From Craspedostauros australis (taxonomy: Eukaryota; Bacillariophyta; Bacillariophyceae; Mastogloiales; Achnanthaceae): 64,000 nucleotides of DNA. A model generated the notes under the pieces. The model was not told where the DNA came from, did not search any database, and saw only the letters and a program-made list of their open reading frames with translations. The position numbers were made by a program, and so were the translations under genes. The stretch lies in the NCBI GenBank assembly GCA_026770025.1, contig JAMXDE010000010.1:1612001-1676000 (forward strand). Direction: 5' to 3'. Positions 22,366-31,317 of the stretch are shown here, piece by piece; the first letter of the stretch is position 1; each line of letters starts with the position of its first letter.

Positions 22366-22691
22366 CGCCAACACCAACTCGCCACAAGATCCTGCTCTCG
22401 ACTCATGCGATTCACTCAGTCTACTCGTTCTGCGTAGAGTGGGGAACACACATGTGTGGGGATTTCAATCAGCGCCATGTTTGCAGCAGCAACAAGGTGA
22501 AGGAATATCATAGCAGAAGCAGATTGCACACGCGCTGGTCCATAAACAGAGTGTACTTGTCATTACTTGTTCCAGATATTGTTGTTGTTGTTATTATTAT
22601 CATTGCTGTTGTCGCAGTTTCCCCCAAGGTAACGATTTGTGGTGTGGTGCTCTCCGTTGCGATGCGCTGGATATTCATGCAGGCATGAAGT
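22366..22691. other. Short intergenic gap
   Basis: About 325 bases upstream of the RCC2-like gene and downstream of the Asn/Tyr-rich gene. It contains a short GTT/ATT-rich run near 22,580-22,610. No gene is seen. Confidence 0.5.
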
Positions 22692-24269
22692 TTAGGCAGC
22701 GACACCGGTGCTCTCGGACAGGTTGAGCTTGCGTCCCATCTTCTTGTGGAGGTACGAGACGTACAAGACGAGCAGAACGCAGGCGATTCCGAACAACCAT
22801 GCGAAGGCGACGGCGGTGCTGGCCCCTCGTCCCGTGACGGCGCGGTTCAGCTTGGTCAGGGTCGAGTGGATCATCTCGCAGGCGGACTCATCGGGGTACA
22901 TGTTGACGGAGCTGTCCATGTTGCGCTCGCAGTGTCCAGCCTCTTCGTACAGCTTCTCGCAGAAGTCGGAGACCTCGTCCTGGTCGTAGTAGTCGTTGCC
23001 GTACTGGTTGTTCTCGTCCTGGTCGGCCTCCTCCTTGCAGCTGATGCACTCGTAGTCGACGACTGGGTCGGTGGGCAGGGAGTAGCCGAACATCTTCTCG
23101 TAGGTTCCGGATGGAGCGCGGCTGGTGCACGTGCTGTCGGTGAAGAGGTCGATGAACACACCCTTTCCGTTGCAGTATGCGCCCTGGTAGTACTGCTGGT
23201 AGTTGTTGTTATTGTTGTTGTAGTAGTACGCGTTGTTGTTGTTGTTGTCGTTGTCGTTCTCGAGGGCGCGGCACTCCATGAACTCCTCGTAGTTCATGTC
23301 TTCGTTCTCATCCTGCTGGCAGTAGCTCATACCGTTGTTAATCCTGTGAATGCAATCAAGCAGTTATGAGTGTCCACGCGCGTGTATCGGCAATAAAAGT
23401 CAATGAGGGATTCCATGTGTGAGTAGACACGCTCTTGTATACACGCATCGGTTGCACGTCGTGTCACCAGCAGCCAATTCATGTGACCGCCATGCCATAC
23501 TTACATGCAGTTGTAGATGCAGGTCTCCTCGTCATATCCGTTGTTGTTGTTCCCATCGCCGTTGTCGCCGTTGTTGTTTCCATCGTAGTTGTAGTTGTAA
23601 GCCTCGTTTTGGCAAGTGTACTCGCAGGCCTCCTCCTGGACCTCACAGTTGTACTCCTGCGCCTCCAGCTTGGCATCGCGGACGGCCTCGACGAACTCAC
23701 GCATCTCCACAACGTACTCGCCGCTTCGTGGGCACGAGTTGCACGAACCGGTTGGGCACAGGCGGAACTTGGCAAGCATGCGCGTGCGAAGTCCTTCATC
23801 CTTCTCGAATTCAGGGATGGCGGTGCATCCGTCGAACTTCACGGAGTACTTGGCGATCCAGTTGCTGTGCTCGGTTGGGTGCGCGAACGACAAGTTGAGA
23901 CGATGAATGAGGAAGTGGCGGTGTTAGTTCTCCATCTGCAGATGCACAGCATGGATGGTCATCGCACTCGCCACACGCAATGTGTCTTCCTCGTTACTAC
24001 ATCCATCCATCCATCCATCCATCAATCAATCAATCAATCAATCAGTCAATCGATCAGCCAATGACCGCATGGATCAATCCGCCGCAGTCCGACACTTACT
24101 AATATTGGTTGTCATTGTTATTGTCCAAAGCACGGGCCTTCGACATGAGGCTCTGACCAGCAGACGAGTGGGTGTTGAGGGCTGCGGGTGCCTTGAGCTT
24201 GCCTGATGCGGCGGCAACCAAAGGAAGCATCAGCGAGGCGGCGAGGATTGGGAAGGCACGGGCGAACAT
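22692..24269 (-). CDS. Three-exon Asn/Tyr/Cys-rich secreted membrane protein
   Basis: Assembled as exons 24269-24100, 23864-23505 and 23343-22692, with introns of 235 and 161 bp. Both donors are GTAAGT, both acceptors are CACAG, and the phases agree. The first split codon is TA+C (Tyr) and the second is AT+G (Met). The product is 393 residues. It opens with a signal peptide (MFARAFPILAASLMLPLVAA). The ectodomain has CPTGSCNSCP and many other cysteines, with Asn/Asp/Tyr-rich spacers (NNNGDNGDGNNNNGYDEE; AYYYNNNNNNYQQYY). A single membrane helix lies near the end (FAWLFGIACVLLVLYVSYLH), followed by a short basic tail. Similar Asn-rich, Cys-rich type I proteins occur as uncharacterised families in diatoms. 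A role at the cell surface or in the secretory pathway is inferred. Confidence 0.85.
23999..24050. repeat. CATC/AATC tetranucleotide array inside an intron
   Basis: Tandem CATC units pass into AATC units. The array lies wholly inside the first intron of the Asn/Tyr-rich gene. Confidence 0.85.
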
Positions 24270-24969
24270 GGTGGTGTGTCTTCTGATGTTGGCGTCAATT
24301 GGGATTGTGATGGAATGGATCAACACAGCTGATCTCTTCTTGGTTGTGGGTGCTCGTCTCTTGTGTTTCTCGTTCGTTCGAGTGCCGCCACACATCAGTG
24401 TTGTTGCCGTGCGGTTGTTCCCAGATTTGTTTGGTTGTCGCAAGCTCCATCCGAAAGCCAATGTTCCACGGTGCGCGCGTGTGGCACGATTCGTCGATCC
24501 ATGATAAATGTATTCATGCGTGAATACTTCAAAGTGTCGCCAATAGGAGACGTGGACACTCATTGAGCAAACACGCCATACTCAAGCCGTTGAGGCCAAT
24601 AAGTATTACATGTGTGTATTTCACGGACAATCACAGAACGCCAGGCGATGCAACTCACACAAAACACAAATGCTGACGATCCAACTCCGCCATCCATGAC
24701 CATCATTATCATTCAATACTCTCTCATACTCTCTGAAGAGAGAGAGAGAGAGCATCCAGACGAGGAGAGGAATGTCATCAATAACACCACACTATCACAC
24801 TATCACACAATTAGAACGCCACCAATGCGGTAGCCCACGTGCTCTATTCATCGATCGTCCATACGAATGGTGACCCGTTTCGAAGACAAGTGGTGCAAAG
24901 AGGCATCGCCTTCATCGCAGTCGCTATTGCCGCTACTGTGACCATCCTCACAAACGGCATCACTCTGCT
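24270..24969. other. Intergenic between two minus-strand genes
   Basis: It holds the promoter side of the Asn/Tyr-rich gene and, from 24,584, the first copy of the 430 bp direct repeat. A short GAGAGA run lies near 24,740. No other gene is seen. Confidence 0.6.
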
Positions 24970-25014
24970 CTACCTGTTTGGGTACGTGGTGGTACGAAAG
25001 TGATCCCAACCATA
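24584..25014. repeat. 430 bp direct repeat, copy 1
   Basis: It matches 28121-28550 closely from AAGCCGTTGAG to GATCCCAACCAT, with small differences throughout. This copy covers the last 15 codons of the sulfotransferase-like gene and about 390 bases of its 3' flank. Confidence 0.9.
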
Positions 25015-27042
25015 ATGGATCGACCAATCTCTCTGCGATCTGCCATCTGATCCACCGCTGCTCGTTTCATTCAACGCCTCCAGCAACCCAGTCCATATCT
25101 TCACACCTTCGAACAACCGCTTCGTATCAATGCTGCAAAACTCGAGCTTGTCGTAGGCGAGCCTTCGGAAGGATGATCGATGTGCCTCTTGCGCCTGCGG
25201 TGATGCGTACCATTGCGGCATCCACTCCTCTTCCATGCGCAAGGATGCGTTCAGGAGAGAATCAAGATCATCGTCAGTGGGACAGGCCAGCGGAAGATCG
25301 GCGATGGTCTTGTTCAGCACAGTCTGATGATACTGCACCAGCTCATCCGTGGCTTGGATGCGGGTCTTCTCTCGTTGGACCCCCTTGCCGATGATGTAAC
25401 GTGAGGCACCAGCATAGATGATCTGGTTGTAGATGTACCACTGCATGTCACGTGAGTTGTGAACCGGATTCTCACTGCGACCCTCCAGGTACTTGCAAGA
25501 TTTGGGAGCATCCTCGATGATGTCACACACAAGCTGCTGTGTGATGTGACGCTTCGCATGCACGTTGAGAAAGCGGACTTCGAAGCCTCCTTCTCTCCAC
25601 ATCTGGGTTGATCCATCCATGTACATGTAGGAATCTGTCAAGGTCCCGTTGATTGCGAAATGGGTCGAATCTTGGCCTGATGTCCAATCTCGAGCCTGTG
25701 GCCATGGCTGTTGCATTGGCAATCCTCTTTCTGCTGGCCACCTGTGCATCGTGTATTTTTCGTACAATCCGATCTTCGCATTCGTCTCTTTTACACAGCT
25801 CAGCATCCATTCGAACATGCGACGGTAAGCGATCACGATCACCACATCCCATCCTTCGAAGATGGCATGCATGTTGGAGAAGAAGTTTGGGTTTCTGTAA
25901 ACTCCCATGTAGGTGACAAACCTGCCGAAGTAAGAATGCGCTTCATCGCTTGCGATCAAAGATGTCTGGTCAAGTCGCAAGACATCAAGCACTGCTTTTG
26001 CATCGACGATGCATTCGGGAACCTCCAAAGGTGTTGTTACGTTGCCAGAGGATCCACCAATGTTGGTACCAGACACTGATTCGTCCTGGGTCCGATTGTA
26101 TCTCCACAGAAAGAAATTGAGATCATTTTGACAATCATTCTCAAACAACTTGCGCAATGGTTCGATTTTTATGCCTTTGTGCCTGGCTTTGCCTCCGTAG
26201 CGTCCCCAATAGGCGTAATTGTCTTGCTGAAGCACTCTGAGCTTGAACATCTCGACCAGATCTTTCTGTATTGTTGTGGTAGCCGTCTTCGATGGTCCAA
26301 TGTGCAGGAAGAACTTCGGTTTCTTCCTCCCATCGTTGACTATGTCAGCATTAATAGAACCGAAGAATGCCTTGCGATTGGTAGCGATGATTGGGTCCAC
26401 CATTGCTTCTGTTCTTTTGTTTCGGAAATGTGACGCACCGAGACTCATGACCTTTTCATTTGTTGGGGATGGCGTAAGCAAGACTTTCTGGAGTTTCTTC
26501 CGGCCACTCAGTCTCCCTTTTGCGGTGCTCATTTCCATCGTGGTCACGTTTCGGTCTGGAAGCGCGGTGCTGCTTTTACCATTCTGTGGCTGATATCCTC
26601 GTCTCAAAGCCGCATCGTTGGTTTCAGTCTTTGGGTTGGGAGAAGGTGATGTATTTTCGGTCTCGTCAAATCTGCTTGTCTTGAGAATGGCAGTGTGCTT
26701 CTGGTTGGGATTGTGATCATTTTTGTTGATGTCTTGATTCGCACCATGGTTGCTACCTCTACCAATACCATTGTCTCGAGTTGCAACCGCTTTGTCATTT
26801 GTATAGCCACCGGCATTTGAATCGACGCTTGGGTGTGTATCATGAATTCGAACATCTTGCTCTGCCTTCGGTCTCGCAAACTCATGCAACGTTTCCCGCA
26901 ACGAGGAATCGCCTCCCGCTGCGTCTGCAGAGATGGGTACCGAGGTCACTGGAACGTGGACGAATGAGATGAAAATGACCTGCAGGATGACGAAGCATGC
27001 CGCCGCAACGCCGAACGCGACAGAGAGCTTGTTGATCTTCAT
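24970..27042 (-). CDS. Membrane-anchored sulfotransferase-like protein
   Basis: A 690-residue protein with an ATG start at 27042. A membrane anchor occupies about residues 8-30 (VAFGVAAACFVILQVIFISF). A stem of some 200 disordered residues follows. The catalytic-type domain opens near residue 244 with FFLHIGPSKTATTTIQKDL, which has the shape of the PAPS-binding loop of carbohydrate sulfotransferases. A later motif, VIAYRRMFEWMLS, fits the second (3'-phosphate) binding region. The expected reaction is transfer of sulfate from PAPS to a glycan or protein in the Golgi lumen. The acceptor cannot be told. The order of cytosolic tail, anchor, stem and domain is that of a type II Golgi enzyme. Its last codons lie in a 430 bp repeat, and a second copy of those codons survives about 3.5 kb upstream. 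Confidence 0.75.
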   Translation of the reverse strand: MKINKLSVAFGVAAACFVILQVIFISFVHVPVTSVPISADAAGGDSSLRETLHEFARPKAEQDVRIHDTHPSVDSNAGGYTNDKAVATRDNGIGRGSNHGANQDINKNDHNPNQKHTAILKTSRFDETENTSPSPNPKTETNDAALRRGYQPQNGKSSTALPDRNVTTMEMSTAKGRLSGRKKLQKVLLTPSPTNEKVMSLGASHFRNKRTEAMVDPIIATNRKAFFGSINADIVNDGRKKPKFFLHIGPSKTATTTIQKDLVEMFKLRVLQQDNYAYWGRYGGKARHKGIKIEPLRKLFENDCQNDLNFFLWRYNRTQDESVSGTNIGGSSGNVTTPLEVPECIVDAKAVLDVLRLDQTSLIASDEAHSYFGRFVTYMGVYRNPNFFSNMHAIFEGWDVVIVIAYRRMFEWMLSCVKETNAKIGLYEKYTMHRWPAERGLPMQQPWPQARDWTSGQDSTHFAINGTLTDSYMYMDGSTQMWREGGFEVRFLNVHAKRHITQQLVCDIIEDAPKSCKYLEGRSENPVHNSRDMQWYIYNQIIYAGASRYIIGKGVQREKTRIQATDELVQYHQTVLNKTIADLPLACPTDDDLDSLLNASLRMEEEWMPQWYASPQAQEAHRSSFRRLAYDKLEFCSIDTKRLFEGVKIWTGLLEALNETSSGGSDGRSQRDWSIHYGWDHFRTTTYPNR

Positions 27043-28120
27043 CGGATCTCGCTTTTGCCGCTGCTCCTGCTGCTGCTGCTGCGTTTTGTGATGCTACAGT
27101 TGGCCGTGCCCCAGTTGGTGATGTTGCCACTGTTGGCTCCGTGGATGCTGATAACTCCTGGCCTCTCGTCGTCCCCACAGTTTCGAATGCCCTACTCGTG
27201 CGACGCGAGCAGACCTGGCCTTCTCGCCACCTGGATCGAACCTCGCTGGGCTCAGATCTGCGTCTGTTATCCCTTATTGGAGCGCGATATACGTATGGAT
27301 TATGAGCGCGGGTGTGGTGTGGCACATGAGGAGCAGCCCTGTGCGACAATGGTATGGCAGCAGCAGAGGCTGGCGCTTGTGTCTGTGTGCGCCCATGTCA
27401 ACAGAGAGGCATCACCTGCAACATCACAACACAATCCAACGGCACGAATTGCGAGTGACTCGACAGGTTGTGTCTTTGTCAGCGAATCCACGATTGGATC
27501 CCGCAGCGCAGTCCCGAAAGAATGAACTCCTGTTGGCTGAAGTGCTGCCTGAGCCAATCACAACTCTCCGTTTCTGGTAGCTCGGCCAGCCCTGCGACAA
27601 AACTGTCTCTAGTCTCATTGAGACACTATAAAGTCAAGAACTCTGCAATGTGGCTCAAGTATCGAAACTTCGATGCCATGCTGTACAGATAGCGACACAG
27701 ATTGCGAGTGGTGTTGGAGAATCGAGTACTCTACTCTAGCGCACGTGCAGCCAAACGTCGCTTGCCTGTCGCGGCGGCGCAAACTTGCGAGAGTGGAAAG
27801 CATGCAGTGGCAACGACAAGGCGATTGGAGAGCCTTGTCCGAACTGTTCCATCAGCCTCACAGTTGCAAAAGAGGACGCTAGCAGTGGAGAGGAAGGAGC
27901 ACGACCTATGGCATGGAGCCCCATTGCCGATCCCATCGTGGCCTCATCTTTGAGGCTGATGTGGTGGGGCGAGCGCGACAATCCAGACAATTTCCATGTC
28001 GCATGTGACATAGAAAGGGGTTGTAAATGCGGGTATTGATGAGAAACCCCATATTTTATACTACATTAGTGCATGTATTAATGTTTATATATAGAGCAAG
28101 CCAGTGCTTCGACAAAGATA

Positions 28121-28550
28121 AAGCCGTTGAGTCCAATAAGTATTACATGTGTGTATTTCACGGACAATCACAGAACGCCAGGCGATGCAACTCACACAAA
28201 ACACAAATGCTGACATTCCAACCCCGTTATCCGTGACCATCATTATCATTCAATACTCCTTCATACTCTCTGAAGAGAAAGAGAGAGAGCATCCGGACGA
28301 GGAGAGGAATGTCATCAATAACACCACACTATCACACTATCACACAATTAGAACGCGACCAGTACAGTAACCCACTTGCTCTATTCATCGATCTTCAATA
28401 CGAATGGTGACCCGTTTCGAAGACAAGTGGCGCAAAGAGGCATCGCCTTCGTAGCAGTCATCAGTGCCGCTACTGTGAACATCTTCACAAACGGCATCAC
28501 TCTGCTCTACCTTGTTGGGTACGTGTTGGTAAGAAAGTGATCCCAACCAT
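28121..28550. repeat. 430 bp direct repeat, copy 2
   Basis: Same orientation and nearly the same length as 24584-25014. It lies upstream of the sulfotransferase-like gene, so the pair brackets that gene. Confidence 0.9.
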
Positions 28551-28551
28551 A
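28507..28551 (-). pseudogene. Remnant of the 3' end of a second sulfotransferase-like gene
   Basis: On the minus strand this encodes YGWDHFLTNTYPTR followed by TAG. It matches the end of the intact gene (YGWDHFRTTTYPNR plus TAG) with the stop in the same place. Upstream of it the similarity ends abruptly. It is best read as the last codons of a tandem paralogue whose body has been lost. Confidence 0.65.
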
Positions 28552-29547
28552 GTTGAATTCGTGCGCTGTTCGCTGTCACGATTCGGTGAGATAAGCCTTG
28601 CGAACAGCTGGTTTCAGGAAAAACCGTTTGATGCAGTTCACACAGAGTGAGCTTGTTGAATAAGAGTTACAGTTCGATGAATAAGAGTAGTGTTTGTTGT
28701 GCTAATCTCGATCTTGTGTTATTATGAGTTAGTTAGTTGTGATAGTAGCATGAAAAGATGTTCACATAGTTGACACGACTCTGCACTGATCCTCATGGTT
28801 CAGTGTGTTGAGGACAGACCAACTGCTTCTTCTACTCCGTCTTCAATCTGCTGTTGCCTTGCAATGTATTATAGATCATAACACTCAGCATTCTGTTGAA
28901 GTTGCAATCAAATGGCTGCAGCTGTTGTTGTCGAAATTCGCTGTTAGATTCCCTGCCGTTGTTGATGCAGGCTGGATCTCCAATGCATTGTCATCATGAT
29001 GTTGTTGGTGTTGTAGTTCAAAAAGGCATCGAGAAAGTTTGCAATTCAAAAGATCAGGAGCGCATATCACCCAGAGAGAAGAAGGAGGCCATTGCAGCCA
29101 TCGGGGTCGGAATGTTGTGTGATGCTATTTTCGAGCATCGAGGTGGGACATCAGACGTTTGGAGATAGTGTGTCCCTGGATGAATTGTGTCATATCCCAT
29201 TCCCATTAACAAGTGACTCAAATTGATCGAATCATCCACGACTGATGCGTGCTTTCAATAATTGCGAAACCAACGCCTCACAAAATGAAACGGCCTGCAA
29301 ACACGAAACAAAGAACAATTCGAAAACACAACGGTCAACGCTTTGACGGCGCTGCCGTACATGCTGCAGAATGATCTCATCAACACGGATACGGGCACAT
29401 TGATCACCAACAAGCTAAATAACGAATCCACCAACCATAACTCCACGTTCTCGCATCCTCACGTCTTCACCTTATTGCTTCCCAGCTGTCACTCAAATCA
29501 ATCAGATCATCCACCTGTTCCAACTTCGATTCCTTGCTCGTTTGGAG

Positions 29548-30939
29548 ATGACGTTCCACGAGCCCATTGGCAGCTGCAAAGCAAAGCCAAGCAACATCAT
29601 GCAGGTTCAATCCAGACTCTCCAATCGTCAGCAGCAACAGCAGAGGCAGCAAAGAAAGCAGCACGAGCACAGAAATTCATTGATGATTTTCTCCGTCATA
29701 TCCTTCGCGGCGATCACGCTCCTGACGATGCACCAAAGCCTCGACGTGCACAGATCGTTGACGGCATCCAACCTGCGAGCCAGCGAGTACAGCGATGCGT
29801 ATCAACCGCCTGTTCCGAACGAAGCATCGAGCTTGTCGAAGAACGGAAGATCATCAACGACGGCAGCACCACACAGTCGGCCGTTCTTCTCTCCGAAGTT
29901 CCACCAACCGCCGCCCGCGCCGTACATGGCAGCAACGACGGAGCAGTACTTCATTGACAATGCAAGGAGCGACGATCTTCTATTCCATGAAGTCAACGCC
30001 ACCACCTGCCGGATCTGGCGGAACAAGACCGGCCCGGTGTACATGCAGGAACGATTGCATCGCTACCTCGGCGAGCTGGAAGATTACAATCAAAGACTCG
30101 CAGATTTCCGACCAACGCACATTAACGTCATGTCTGCCGTTCGCAGAGGAGCAGCGGGGGATGACGGCTCGACGAAAGGTCAAACAATCTCACAACGACA
30201 AACGTGCAAGTCGTTGCGACTGCATCCAGAGGGGCATGACGCCATCTTCTCATCGCAGCAGCTCTCGACGTCTCCCACCGGGTACATCGAACCGTTGCTG
30301 CCGCCACTGCGGCATCCCAGTTTCTGCGTCCGGCGTAGCCGAGACCATTTGATGGATCTTTCCTACCTTGTACATGACTTTGAGGCCATCTGCAACAAGC
30401 TCAAGCCGCACTCCCGCATCATCCTCATGGACCTCGGCGCCAGCTTGGATTTCCATCACCGCGACGAGAATTTCATCGATTCGCCGGCGATGTACTTGGT
30501 GGAGCTGTACAAGAAGTTCGGAATCCACTTCGACCACATCTACGCCTACGAAACGACGCCGACACCACCGGCCGAAGTCTTCCAACTGATCCCAGATGAT
30601 CTCCTACCGGCGTACCATTGGATCAATATGGGCGTCAGTGCGGAGCCGGGACACAAGCTGAACCCTTGGAAGATGGCGCTGGAGTCCTTCACGGAGGATG
30701 ACCTGGTGATCGTGAAGCTTGACATCGACACGCCAGAGGTCGAGTTGCCGTTGACACAGCAGCTGCTGCAGGATCCGAGGCTGCACAAGATCGTCGATCA
30801 TTTTTACTTTGAGCACCATGTGGCCATGCGCGAGTTGCTGGGGCCATGGGGGCCTGGAGTCCACGGGACCGTGGAGGATTCGTTCAATCTATTCCACGAG
30901 CTGCGTGAGAAAGGGGTTGCTGCGCATTCGTGGGTGTAG
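29548..30939 (+). CDS. Type II membrane protein with FkbM-like methyltransferase fold
   Basis: A 463-residue protein with an ATG start at 29548. An alternative ATG lies 17 codons further on (MQVQSRLSN). After a Gln/Arg-rich cytosolic tail comes a membrane anchor (SLMIFSVISFAAITLL). The folded part starts near residue 130. RIILMDLGASLDFHHRD at about 290-305 resembles the glycine-containing SAM loop of class I methyltransferases. VIVKLDIDTPEVELPLTQQ near 387 resembles the acidic KLDIEGxE strand of FkbM-type enzymes. An N-linked site (NATT) lies in the lumenal part. The likely place is the Golgi, the likely substrate a glycan, and both are inferred. It converges on the HMG-box gene. Confidence 0.7.
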   Translation: MTFHEPIGSCKAKPSNIMQVQSRLSNRQQQQQRQQRKQHEHRNSLMIFSVISFAAITLLTMHQSLDVHRSLTASNLRASEYSDAYQPPVPNEASSLSKNGRSSTTAAPHSRPFFSPKFHQPPPAPYMAATTEQYFIDNARSDDLLFHEVNATTCRIWRNKTGPVYMQERLHRYLGELEDYNQRLADFRPTHINVMSAVRRGAAGDDGSTKGQTISQRQTCKSLRLHPEGHDAIFSSQQLSTSPTGYIEPLLPPLRHPSFCVRRSRDHLMDLSYLVHDFEAICNKLKPHSRIILMDLGASLDFHHRDENFIDSPAMYLVELYKKFGIHFDHIYAYETTPTPPAEVFQLIPDDLLPAYHWINMGVSAEPGHKLNPWKMALESFTEDDLVIVKLDIDTPEVELPLTQQLLQDPRLHKIVDHFYFEHHVAMRELLGPWGPGVHGTVEDSFNLFHELREKGVAAHSWV

Positions 30940-31317
30940 ACCGGGAGCATAGCGGGGAGATGGTTTCTCTCACCACGCTTGTGGCGGATGTACGAGGTAT
31001 GGCGATGATGCCAGCACCTCCCGAAAACAAACCTCCCCAACGCAGTAGCCGGTAGACGAGGAACCAATTCAAATCTACCGGTTCCAACAGATTTCAATGC
31101 AGTGCGAGCGCATCTGCGTACTTCCTGTAATACAAGAGAGTGCCATTTGCTCTACTCTATAGCATTTACTTATGTATTCATACTTAACGAAAGAAAGCTG
31201 AAATAGATTACATTCGACATCAAAACTGTTGATGTCTGCTCCTCACACCAACGCCAAGTCTCCCCCCATCGACCTGCACGGTTGTCAAGTAGATAGATCC
31301 TGATGCATGATGCAGCC
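30940..31317. other. Convergent 3' intergenic gap
   Basis: About 380 bases between the stops of two convergent genes. No gene or repeat is seen; both 3' untranslated regions should fall here. Confidence 0.6.

Larger units (their letters stand above)
27043..29547. other. Divergent intergenic region with repeat copy and gene remnant
   Basis: The region lies between two divergently transcribed membrane-protein genes. It carries copy 2 of the 430 bp repeat and the paralogue remnant within it. A short frame ending at 29,168 (SPREKKEAIAAIGVGMLCDA) looks protein-like but has no supported start or exon partner. Otherwise nothing is identified. Confidence 0.55.

Noticed and set aside
23999-24050. CATC/AATC units considered as a CRISPR-like or telomere-like array
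   Set aside because: Four-base units without spacers inside a spliced intron; an ordinary microsatellite.
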